Below are positions 1-5,324 of a stretch of 6,272 nucleotides of DNA, one piece after another. Source of the stretch: an uncultured Clostridia bacterium (lineage in GTDB: Bacteria > Bacillota > Clostridia > Oscillospirales > Acutalibacteraceae). The position numbers and the translations under genes are program-made. The notes below the pieces were generated by a model. It worked only from the letters and a program-made list of their open reading frames with translations. It searched no databases and was not told the DNA's origin. Every line of letters starts with the position of its first letter. Position 1 is the first letter of the stretch. Location of the stretch: assembly GCA_947624755.1 (NCBI GenBank), contig CANQLQ010000123.1, forward strand, positions 1 through 6,272, given 5' to 3'.

Positions 1-1
1 T

Positions 2-1000
2 GCTGAAGATTCTGACATAGGTAAGCCCTCCGATATTTTACCTACAGAAAGCGAAGAACCGTCAGATACCACGGTAACAGCTAAAGAAGAAAATGAATCC
101 TCAACCGTCCCCGTACAAAGGGAAACGCAGGTTGATATTGAAAATCAGACAACTGCCATTTCCGACAAAGCAATCGAGGTAAAGCTTGGGCCGGAAATGG
201 TAATTACCGGAAAGAAAAGCACTACGGGCAACAGTACCTTTGAGCCGCTTGAACCGGTAACTTATAAAGTTGTTGACCCTGACAATTCGAGAGGTCTTTC
301 AACTAAAAAAATTTCTCATTCACACGGCCCTGCAAGCGGTGGAAAACCCCATTTCACGGTTGAAGCCTTTCAGGATACTTTCGACAAATACAAAGCCCTG
401 ACCCTTGACAGGACAAGCGGCCAAAAGGTTTTATATCTTACTTTTGACTGCGGCTGGGAAAACAATAACCTGACCGCTTCAATTCTTGACACACTAAAGG
501 AAAAGCAGGTTCCCGCCGCCTTTTTCTGTACCCTCGATCATATTGAAAAACAACCCGAACTAATTACAAGAATGATAAACGAAGGCCACATTGTCGGAAA
601 TCACAGCGCAACTCACCCTTCTTTTGCTGAAATTGACAGAACAAAAATGGCGAAAGAAATTGAAAAAACCGAAAATTTTCTTCGGGAATATTACGGCTAC
701 TGTGCAAAATATTTCAGATTCCCTGCCGGAGAGTATAACGAAAGTGCGCTCGACCTCGTTTCATCACTCGGTTATATGAGCGTTTTCTGGTCGGTAGCGT
801 ATGATGACTGGAACGTAAATGAACCCAAAGGTAAGGATTACGCAGTAAAAACGGTTCTTGAAAGACTGCATGACGGTGCGGTAATTCTTCTTCACAGCGT
901 TTCCGAGGATAACGCAAAGGCACTTGGTGAAATTATTGATTCGGCCAGAAGTCAGGGCTATGAATTTAAGGCATTAACCGATTATAAATTCCCGTCGTAA
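2..1000 (+). CDS. pdaA: PdaA-type polysaccharide deacetylase, 5'-partial
   Basis: This is a carbohydrate esterase family 4 (NodB-fold) enzyme, most like the PdaA group that removes the N-acetyl group from muramic acid in peptidoglycan; it would act outside the membrane. The frame is open from position 2, so an ATG at 197 is probably internal and the true start lies outside the window; 332 residues are visible. Residues 1-95 are a Ser/Thr/Glu-rich linker, then GLSTKKISHSHG leads into the catalytic domain from about residue 140. NodB motifs in order are TFDCG (147-151), HSATH (201-205, metal-binding His pair), RFPAGEYN (from 239), YDDWN (267-271) and LLHSV (His 298). The second Asp of canonical TFDDG is Cys here. 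A signal peptide or membrane anchor is expected upstream but is not visible. The family call is secure; the exact substrate is inferred from resemblance to PdaA. Confidence 0.9.
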   Translation, partial: AEDSDIGKPSDILPTESEEPSDTTVTAKEENESSTVPVQRETQVDIENQTTAISDKAIEVKLGPEMVITGKKSTTGNSTFEPLEPVTYKVVDPDNSRGLSTKKISHSHGPASGGKPHFTVEAFQDTFDKYKALTLDRTSGQKVLYLTFDCGWENNNLTASILDTLKEKQVPAAFFCTLDHIEKQPELITRMINEGHIVGNHSATHPSFAEIDRTKMAKEIEKTENFLREYYGYCAKYFRFPAGEYNESALDLVSSLGYMSVFWSVAYDDWNVNEPKGKDYAVKTVLERLHDGAVILLHSVSEDNAKALGEIIDSARSQGYEFKALTDYKFPS

Positions 1001-1052
1001 AAGTATTTCAAATAAGCTTAATTTACACATTAAATTTTATGAGTTACTATAA

Positions 1053-1074
1053 GGGCGACCCCATGCGGTCGCCC
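1053..1074. repeat. GC-rich intergenic palindrome 1
   Basis: GGGCGACC (1053-1060) and GGTCGCCC (1067-1074) form a perfect 8-bp stem around a 6-base loop, 52 bases after the deacetylase stop codon. It is much richer in GC than its surroundings and has no adjoining T-run on either strand, so it is a poor intrinsic terminator. It resembles the short GC-rich palindromes scattered between genes in many clostridial genomes, an impression from memory that a genome-wide copy count would settle. Confidence 0.6.
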
Positions 1075-1167
1075 CCAAAACAATTTTTAATTTTACAAGA
1101 CTTTTGTCTAAGAATCACAAATCTGCCAAACAATTACTCATTCTATTCAAAAATTTCAATTTTACAT

Positions 1168-1187
1168 GGCGGCCACACGGAGCCGCC
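1168..1187. repeat. GC-rich intergenic palindrome 2
   Basis: GGCGGC (1168-1173) pairs with GCCGCC (1182-1187) around an 8-base loop, followed by CCTACG. It lies about 95 bases after palindrome 1 and both are bordered by similar AATTTTACA text (near 1089 and 1158). Read on the minus strand it begins CGTAGGGGCGGC. No T-run follows on either strand. It may be a second member of the same dispersed class of intergenic repeat. Confidence 0.55.
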
Positions 1188-1271
1188 CCTACGCGATTTA
1201 TAAAAAAATTAAATTGCGGCAGACTTACTTTTAAATCTTAGCAGATAGAAAGGATTTAACCTCTAAAATTC

Positions 1272-1742
1272 TCAAGCGCCTTCTGCTGGAGAAGCCGGTT
1301 GGAAATCGTTGATATCTTTGAAAATACCGAAAATCTGAAGAATAAATCTTTCAAATGAAAGAAGAGCGCATCTAATTATACGAACAATTTCAGGATAGCT
1401 GTCGGTTTTCGGTTCCCATACAGCGTAAAGAGTTATCAATCTGTCAACGTGAACGACATCGCCTTCATAGTACAGATTGCCGTCTTCATCTTTCCAGCAA
1501 ACAAAATCATGATTAACAGCAATTGGTGTATCTTTAGTTACGGTTACATAGCCTTCGCACTTAAAGTCAAGAGACGGATTTGCCTGATAATAGATTTTTA
1601 CGCCCGGAGCTTCATTTACATATACAATTCCATACATTATCGAGCTTTCATCGTCTTTTGAATCAAGAGCAGCGCTTGCCGCAAAAGTAAAGATTGAGAA
1701 CAGACAAATAAGTGAAAGTAAAACAGCAATAATTTTTTTCAT
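1272..1742 (-). CDS. small secreted protein with InlB/Flg_new-like repeat
   Basis: This encodes a 156-residue exported protein of unknown role. A clear Sec signal peptide occupies residues 1-24: Lys-Lys, a hydrophobic core, and an A-S-A cleavage site before Ala25. Residues about 80-110 (FVCWKDEDGNLYY ... ITLYAVWE) match the ending pattern of the Listeria-Bacteroides (Flg_new/InlB B-repeat) module, with the usual 'W...G..Y..G....D..LYA.W' spacing. Residues 117-146 form a hydrophobic/amphipathic helix that could rest on the membrane, followed by a short tail. The start is well supported: GGAGG at 1750-1754 sits 7 bases before the ATG. The gene is divergent from udk and convergent with the deacetylase, so it appears monocistronic. 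A surface-associated role is inferred from the signal peptide and repeat type only. Confidence 0.8.
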   Translation of the reverse strand: MKKIIAVLLSLICLFSIFTFAASAALDSKDDESSIMYGIVYVNEAPGVKIYYQANPSLDFKCEGYVTVTKDTPIAVNHDFVCWKDEDGNLYYEGDVVHVDRLITLYAVWEPKTDSYPEIVRIIRCALLSFERFILQIFGIFKDINDFQPASPAEGA

Positions 1743-1772
1743 AATATAACCTCCGTTAATTTAGTTATTTTA

Positions 1773-1778
1773 ATTATA
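1773..1778 (-). promoter_or_regulatory. candidate -10 box for the small secreted protein gene
   Basis: On the minus strand this reads TATAAT, a perfect -10 hexamer, 19 bases upstream of the GGAGG ribosome-binding site. No good -35 element lies 16-18 bases further upstream, where the sequence is only AT-rich, so the assignment is tentative. Confidence 0.4.
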
Positions 1779-1851
1779 TCTGTTCTTTTATAGTTTATAA
1801 TTACCATTTGAAAATTTAAAGAAAATAATTACAAAATATTTATAAATCAAC

Positions 1852-1880
1852 TTTACATTTTAAGAAAAATGTCGTAAAAT
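1852..1880 (+). promoter_or_regulatory. sigma-A promoter of udk
   Basis: TTTACA (1852-1857) and TAAAAT (1875-1880) are each one base from consensus and are separated by exactly 17 bases. The predicted transcription start near 1887 leaves a leader of about 38 bases that holds the AGGAG ribosome-binding site (1914-1918). Confidence 0.7.
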
Positions 1881-1924
1881 CTTTTAGGGAATTTCTGATT
1901 AAAAAGGGAAAACAGGAGATAGAA

Positions 1925-2530
1925 ATGAAATCAATCGTAATTGCAATCGCAGGCGGTTCTGCCAGCGGTAAAACAACTCTTACAAACAGACTTAAAAATA
2001 AATTCGGCAACCAAATGAGTGTTTTGCTTCAGGACAACTATTACAAAAGAAACGATGACATACCCTTTGAAGAGCGCAAAAAAATCAACTATGATTTACC
2101 GGATGCCTTTGACAATGAACTTCTTGTTAGCCACATTAATATGCTAAGGTACGGAGAAGATGTTTTCTGCCCCGTATATGACTTTAGTTTACATAACCGC
2201 AGCGATCAGACCATTAAAATTTCACCCTCCGAAATAATTTTTGTTGAGGGTATTCTCGTTCTACAAAATGAAAAAATACGTTCACTTTCAAACATAAAAA
2301 TTTTTGTTGACACCGATGCCGACGAAAGATTAAGGCGAAGAATTGAACGCGATGTTATACAAAGGGGAAGAAAACCGGACGATATAATCGCCCAGTACAA
2401 TGAAACGGTCAAGCCTATGCATGATAAATATGTTGAGCCAAGCAAAAAATTTGCCGATATTATTATAAACGGTGAAGAAATAGACGAAAGTACGGTTGAA
2501 TCCATTTTTGAGTTAATAATGAAACGCTGA
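1925..2530 (+). CDS. udk: uridine kinase (P-loop nucleoside kinase)
   Basis: This cytoplasmic enzyme of pyrimidine salvage phosphorylates uridine (and typically cytidine) to the monophosphate using ATP or GTP. The 201-residue length is close to that of bacterial Udk. Visible motifs are the Walker A loop GGSASGKTT (10-18), DNYYK (37-41), the nucleoside-binding NYDLPDAFD (55-63), CPVYDF (82-87), EGIL (108-111), the lid region with RRRIERD (137-143) and RGR (147-149), and YVEPSKK (169-175). AGGAG lies 6 bases before the ATG and fixes the start. The gene has its own promoter at 1852-1880 and terminator at 2569-2611, so it is probably monocistronic. Some Clostridia carry several kinases of this uridine kinase/phosphoribulokinase family, so a paralogue with shifted specificity cannot be excluded. 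Confidence 0.93.
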   Translation: MKSIVIAIAGGSASGKTTLTNRLKNKFGNQMSVLLQDNYYKRNDDIPFEERKKINYDLPDAFDNELLVSHINMLRYGEDVFCPVYDFSLHNRSDQTIKISPSEIIFVEGILVLQNEKIRSLSNIKIFVDTDADERLRRRIERDVIQRGRKPDDIIAQYNETVKPMHDKYVEPSKKFADIIINGEEIDESTVESIFELIMKR

Positions 2531-2568
2531 TTAATTTCTTGTAATTTCCATATAATATTAATTCCAAT

Positions 2569-2611
2569 AAAAATATGCATCTCAAAAGAAGTTAAGAGAT
2601 GCATATTTTTT
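2569..2611 (+). terminator. intrinsic terminator after udk, probably bidirectional
   Basis: A 15-bp perfect stem pairs 2569-2583 (AAAAATATGCATCTC) with 2596-2610 around a 12-base loop, ending in a run of six T (2606-2611). The 5' arm starts with five A, so the opposite strand also ends in a U-run. It sits between the convergent udk and DUF3267 genes and could stop transcription from both. The remaining sequence to 2742 shows nothing recognisable. Confidence 0.85.
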
Positions 2612-2742
2612 ATGTAAATATTTATTAACGCTTTTTCACAAATGCCGACGGTATAACAGCACTTGTTCAACAGTCATTATTTAAAATCATGGTTAAGGCT
2701 TGCAGGCGATGCGTTCCTAATCAATATGAGCATTAGATTTAA

Positions 2743-3366
2743 TCAGCGCTTACTTAATCCGAAAACTTCAATTTCAGTTCCGTTATCATGAATCAAAATT
2801 TTTCCGGGCATTCTTAAAATAATGAAAAGAACATACAAATCTCCGGCAGCCGAGGCAAAATTTACTATCAGAACAATATAAACCGTCCAAAACCATTCAA
2901 ACGGCACAAAAGAAGCAATAATTCCCAATATTAATCCAAAAATGAGAAAAGGAGAAATTGAGATAAAAATATAAGCTTTTCGGTTAAAAAAGGCGTTGCT
3001 TACAGCATCGGTAAAGAATAGCTTGAAATTCAGTTTGATTTTTGACTTTCTGCAAAATATTTTCATAAGAATAATATTTACCGCTTCACGAAGCTGAATA
3101 TATAAAAAGCAGATAAAGATAATAAACAGCACTTTGCCAATAAGGTAATTCAGTTCGCTTACTTTTTCGGTCATGAGCAGCTTCTCAAGTGCATTTTTGC
3201 CGTAAAATATTACCCCAAAGACAAACATTACAAAAACTACAAGAATTGAAAGAAGCCGGATGATAACTGCGGATTTTTTGTCCTCGGTAAGATCAATCTT
3301 TTTTATCAGCTTATAATTGCGAGGTAATCTTGTAAAATTCACATCAGACAAGAGAAAGAATTTCAT
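2743..3366 (-). CDS. DUF3267-family membrane protein lacking the zincin HExxH histidines
   Basis: This looks like a member of DUF3267 (putative zincin peptidases). Counting from the ATG at 3366 there are 207 residues with hydrophobic segments at about 34-55, 75-91, 131-155 and 158-182. The family-like features are an N-terminal 'LPRNYKLIKKIDL' stretch, the 'FFNRKAYIFISISPF' segment, and the late NFASAAGDLYVL motif followed by a soluble 'HDNGTEIEVFG' tail. Where family members carry HExxH, this one has R-E-A-V-N (93-97), so both zinc-binding histidines are absent and peptidase activity is unlikely. The start is uncertain: a GTG at 3396, the ATG at 3366, or a GTG at 3342 directly after the metK stop (199 residues) are all possible, and none has a good ribosome-binding site. 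It is the last gene of the metK unit and should share its SAM control. The family assignment is from memory of the pattern; function is unknown. Confidence 0.75.
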   Translation of the reverse strand: MKFFLLSDVNFTRLPRNYKLIKKIDLTEDKKSAVIIRLLSILVVFVMFVFGVIFYGKNALEKLLMTEKVSELNYLIGKVLFIIFICFLYIQLREAVNIILMKIFCRKSKIKLNFKLFFTDAVSNAFFNRKAYIFISISPFLIFGLILGIIASFVPFEWFWTVYIVLIVNFASAAGDLYVLFIILRMPGKILIHDNGTEIEVFGLSKR

Positions 3367-4522
3367 TGACTTTATCTGTTTCTTCCCATTTAACACCGAG
3401 GTCTTCCCTTCCTATATGGCCGTAAGCGGCAAGCTGACGATAGATAGGCGCACGAAGTCCGAGCGTGTCAATAATTGCGGCGGGACGAAGGTCAAAGACC
3501 TTGTTTACAATCTTAGAAAGTTTTTCTTCGCTGATTTTTGCTGTACCGAAACAGTCAATCATAACCGAGACAGGTTTTGCAACGCCGATTGCATAAGCAA
3601 GCTGAACCTCGCATTTTGTTGCAAGACCGGAGGCTACAATATTCTTTGCAACATATCTTGCTGCATAAGCGGCGCTTCGGTCAACTTTTGTCGGGTCTTT
3701 ACCTGAAAAGGCGCCGCCGCCGTGACGGGCATATCCGCCATAGGTATCGACAATTATCTTTCTGCCTGTAAGACCGCTGTCGCCCTGAGGTCCGCCGACA
3801 ACAAAACGTCCGGTCGGATTTACATAAATTTTTGTGTCATCTCTCATAAGTTCGGAAGGAATGGTAGTTTTAATAACTTTTTCGGTTATATCCCTTCTGA
3901 TTTGCTCAAGAGATACATCGGCGCTGTGCTGAGAAGATACAACAACAGCAGTTACCGCAACAGGCTTATCGCCGTCATATTCAACAGTAACCTGACTTTT
4001 TCCGTCAGCACGAAGGTAAGGCAGAGTATTATCCTTGCGAACCTCGGCAAGCTTTTTTGAAAGCTTATGTGCAAGCGAAATCGGAAGCGGCATAAGTTCG
4101 GGGGTCTCATCACAGGCATAACCGAACATCATGCCCTGATCCCCTGCACCGTTGAGGTTATATTCATCTTCTTCTCCGTCTTTGAGTTCAAGCGATTTAT
4201 CAACACCCATTGCAATATCCGCAGATTGCTTGTCAAGAGCAACCAAAACAGCGCAGCTATTGCCGTCAAAGCCCTTTTCTCCGCTGTCATAGCCGATATC
4301 GCATATTACCTGTCTTGCAATTTTTGCAACATCAACCTGACAGTTTGCGCTGATTTCGCCCATAATAATTACCTGTCCGGTTGTAACCGTTGTCTCGCAG
4401 GCAACTCTTGCCTGATTGTCTTTTTCATAAATTGCATCAAGTATAGCGTCTGAAATTTGATCGCAGATTTTGTCCGGATGTCCTTCCGTTACAGATTCTG
4501 ATGTAAAAAGATGCTTAGCCAT
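3344..4522 (-). CDS. metK: S-adenosylmethionine synthetase
   Basis: MetK makes S-adenosylmethionine from methionine and ATP with release of phosphate and pyrophosphate; it is a cytoplasmic enzyme, usually a tetramer. The 392-residue protein contains the N-terminal signature SVTEGHPDKICDQ (10-22), the signature GAGDQG (125-130), the glycine-rich GGGAFSGKD (268-276) and the family-typical end 'YGHIGREDLGVKWEETDKV'. The ATG at 4522 is preferred because AAAGG (4531-4535) lies 8 bases upstream and the protein then begins MAKHLFTSES as in other MetK proteins; an in-frame ATG at 4552 has no ribosome-binding site and falls in the riboswitch terminator tail. Transcription is governed by the SAM-I riboswitch at 4588-4682, a feedback loop in which the product represses its own synthetase. 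The downstream DUF3267 gene overlaps or abuts its stop codon. Confidence 0.98.
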   Translation of the reverse strand: MAKHLFTSESVTEGHPDKICDQISDAILDAIYEKDNQARVACETTVTTGQVIIMGEISANCQVDVAKIARQVICDIGYDSGEKGFDGNSCAVLVALDKQSADIAMGVDKSLELKDGEEDEYNLNGAGDQGMMFGYACDETPELMPLPISLAHKLSKKLAEVRKDNTLPYLRADGKSQVTVEYDGDKPVAVTAVVVSSQHSADVSLEQIRRDITEKVIKTTIPSELMRDDTKIYVNPTGRFVVGGPQGDSGLTGRKIIVDTYGGYARHGGGAFSGKDPTKVDRSAAYAARYVAKNIVASGLATKCEVQLAYAIGVAKPVSVMIDCFGTAKISEEKLSKIVNKVFDLRPAAIIDTLGLRAPIYRQLAAYGHIGREDLGVKWEETDKVNEILSLV

Positions 4523-4554
4523 AAAATATTCCTTTCTTTTTTTCACTTCCATAT

Positions 4555-4578
4555 AAAAAACCGGCCAAAGATGACCGG
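4555..4578 (-). terminator. SAM-riboswitch-controlled intrinsic terminator of metK
   Basis: On the minus strand CCGGTC (4578-4573) pairs with GGCCGG (4566-4561) through six pairs including one U-G, with a 6-base loop, followed by six U (4560-4555). It ends 32 bases before the metK ATG. The 5' arm is also claimed by an antiterminator: 4571-4582 can pair with 4594-4604 (11 pairs, one bulged G), which destroys this hairpin. Confidence 0.88.
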
Positions 4579-4587
4579 AAAGTAAAA

Positions 4588-4682
4588 CCTTATCTTTCGG
4601 TCATACCGCAGGATTTAGCACCTTGCCTTTCGGCAGGTTGCCGAGCTTCAAAGGGCCTGTCCCTCAGCTACTCTTAATAAGG
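4588..4682 (-). ncRNA. SAM-I (S-box) riboswitch aptamer
   Basis: The leader RNA of metK carries the S-box core: GCUGAGGGA, GGCCCUUUGAAGC, CGGCAACC, then GGUGCUAA and AAGAUAAGG. Helix P1 is CCUUAU (4682-4677) with AUAAGG (4593-4588). P3 is capped by GCC-GAAA-GGC (4634-4625). P4 is CGGU-AUG-ACCG (4608-4598). The sequence 4604-4594, which includes the 3' half of P4 and the P4/P1 junction, can instead pair with 4582-4571 as an antiterminator. SAM binding should stabilise P1 and P4, free the terminator at 4555-4578 and switch metK and the downstream gene off. The class is recognised with high confidence; the switching scheme is read from base pairing. Confidence 0.96.
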
Positions 4683-4700
4683 AAATGTTTAAAATTTCTG

Positions 4701-4729
4701 ATTAATTCATGATGGTTTACGAAGTGTAA
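4701..4729 (-). promoter_or_regulatory. candidate promoter of the metK riboswitch leader
   Basis: On the minus strand TTACAC (4729-4724) and ATTAAT (4706-4701) each match four of six consensus bases at a 17-base spacing. The predicted start near 4694 is 12 bases before helix P1, where a riboswitch transcript should begin. A TTGACT at 4740-4735 is a better -35 hexamer but has no acceptable -10 at normal spacing. Confidence 0.4.
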
Positions 4730-4730
4730 C

Positions 4731-4787
4731 AAAAAGTCAAACTTATCTGTACGTAAGGATAAAGCTTGTTTATGTAGATTGGTTTTT
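4731..4787. repeat. left copy of diverged direct repeat
   Basis: The core GATAAAGCTTGTTT...GATTGGTTTTT (4758-4787) matches 24 of 30 bases with 5127-5156; four of the six differences are transitions. A looser match upstream (AAAAAG ... CTGT.C..) extends the repeat to about 57 bases. The two copies flank the GC-richer block at 4839-5070. Confidence 0.55.
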
Positions 4788-4816
4788 ATCTTCTTGATTT
4801 TTGGTTTGAGCTTTTT

Positions 4817-4838
4817 TGTTATAATTTGTGCAAATTAT
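4817..4838 (+). promoter_or_regulatory. extended -10 overlapped by an 18-base palindrome
   Basis: TGTTATAAT (4817-4825) is a perfect extended -10 element pointing rightward. It overlaps ATAATTTG-TG-CAAATTAT (4821-4838), a perfect 8-bp inverted repeat with the geometry of a dimeric repressor operator. No good -35 is present at standard spacing (TTGATT at 4794-4799 is 20 bases away). No open reading frame with a ribosome-binding site follows on the plus strand, so the target, if any, is unknown. Confidence 0.35.
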
Positions 4839-5070
4839 CGGCTTTGACTGCCGTCGGCGAACTTTTCTTTTGAAAGAAAAGTTCCAAAAGAAACATGCTG
4901 ACGTACGGCTGCGCTCAACCGTTTGAATGTAAAGTATACAAGCCGAGTTGTTTCGCGGCGTAATAATAAAAGCCTAATAAATCTACCCCGCGTAACTCCT
5001 GCGGACGATGTCCGCCAAGCCGGGTCGCTTCGCCTATAGTCCGATTCCTGCTTTGTCCCCCTGTGGTAAG
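4839..5070. other. GC-richer intergenic block with inverted repeats; likely dispersed element
   Basis: Between about 4839 and 5070 composition rises visibly above the AT-rich flanks. It contains a perfect 12-bp inverted repeat (4859-4884), CGGC/GCCG near 4839-4853, ACGG/CCGT around 4905-4922, and GCGGAC-GAT-GTCCGC (5001-5015). A leftward frame stays open through it from a TTG at 5256 to 4915, but with no ribosome-binding site, no recognisable domain and a composition that changes sharply partway, so it is not called as a gene. Placement between two diverged direct repeats and resemblance to non-coding repeats of gut Clostridia suggest a MITE-like or other dispersed element; this is inference. 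No rRNA, tRNA or known RNA family is recognised here. The rest of 4691-5324 is AT-rich sequence covered by the neighbouring promoter and repeat entries. Confidence 0.45.
4859..4884. repeat. perfect 12-bp inverted repeat
   Basis: GAACTTTTCTTT (4859-4870) and AAAGAAAAGTTC (4873-4884) are exact reverse complements separated by TG. Flanking CC-AAAAGAAA on the right further echoes the arm. No T-run characteristic of a terminator follows at the base of the stem on either strand. It is the most symmetrical feature of the 4839-5070 block. Confidence 0.75.
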
Positions 5071-5078
5071 TTTGCTTC

Positions 5079-5100
5079 TTTTTATCTTAGTTGTAATAAA
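5079..5100. repeat. short direct repeat, copy 1 (TTTTTATCTTAG)
   Basis: TTTTTATCTTAG followed by TTGTAATAAA recurs at 5178-5200 as TTTTTATCTTAG followed by TCTGTGATAAA. A related TTTTTATCTTC lies at 4783-4793 beside the left diverged repeat. These copies suggest local tandem duplication at the edges of the intergenic block. Confidence 0.5.
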
Positions 5101-5156
5101 AAGGGAAAATGCGGTCTGTGCTTCAAGATAAAGCCTGTTTGTAAAGGTTGGTTCTT
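5098..5156. repeat. right copy of diverged direct repeat
   Basis: GATAAAGCCTGTTT...GGTTGGTTCTT (5127-5156) is the partner of 4758-4787 (24 of 30 identical), with looser similarity back to about 5098. It lies 369 bases to the right of the left copy. Confidence 0.55.
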
Positions 5157-5177
5157 TTTTTAATTTACACTTTGTTA

Positions 5178-5200
5178 TTTTTATCTTAGTCTGTGATAAA
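5178..5200. repeat. short direct repeat, copy 2 (TTTTTATCTTAG)
   Basis: This is the second copy of the repeat at 5079-5100, identical over the first 12 bases and similar through the following ATAAA. Confidence 0.5.
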
Positions 5201-5270
5201 CTTTTTTCGCGTGGTTTATTTGACGTTAAACATATGGGATACCTTGAATTAATCAACGATTATATATTTA

Positions 5271-5298
5271 ATTATACACACATTATGTAAGCTGTCAA
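5271..5298 (-). promoter_or_regulatory. full-consensus sigma-A promoter, leftward
   Basis: On the minus strand TTGACA (5298-5293) and TATAAT (5276-5271) both match consensus perfectly with a 16-base spacer, the best promoter in the window. The predicted start is near 5264. No gene with a ribosome-binding site follows; the transcript would run through the repeat block and, unless stopped, into the metK riboswitch leader about 580 bases on. It may drive a non-coding RNA, be an extra metK promoter, or be left over from a lost gene. Confidence 0.65.
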
Positions 5299-5324
5299 GC
5301 TTTTTAAAGAATCAAAAAAGAATA

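Noticed and set aside
197..1000. ATG at 197 as the true start of the deacetylase
   Set aside because: The same frame is open to the window edge with linker-like protein sequence, there is no ribosome-binding site before 197, and the protein would lack an export signal.
1053..1074. Palindrome as an intrinsic terminator for the deacetylase gene
   Set aside because: The stem is followed by CCCAAAACA on the plus strand, with no U-run; the opposite strand also lacks one.
4523..4552. Upstream ATG at 4552 as the metK start
   Set aside because: It lies in the riboswitch terminator tail with no ribosome-binding site; the ATG at 4522 has AAAGG and gives the standard MetK N-terminus.
4915..5256. 113-codon leftward open frame starting with TTG just below the consensus promoter
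   Set aside because: There is no ribosome-binding site, no domain, a Lys-rich AT-coded half followed abruptly by a GC-rich Arg/Gly half across the repeat block, and the predicted transcript would have almost no leader. It is better explained as repeat sequence.
5289..5304. AAGCT-GTCA-AGCTT hairpin followed by T's as a rightward terminator
   Set aside because: The stem is only 5 bp and AT-rich, no gene on the plus strand ends nearby, and the bases overlap the better-supported -35 of the leftward promoter.
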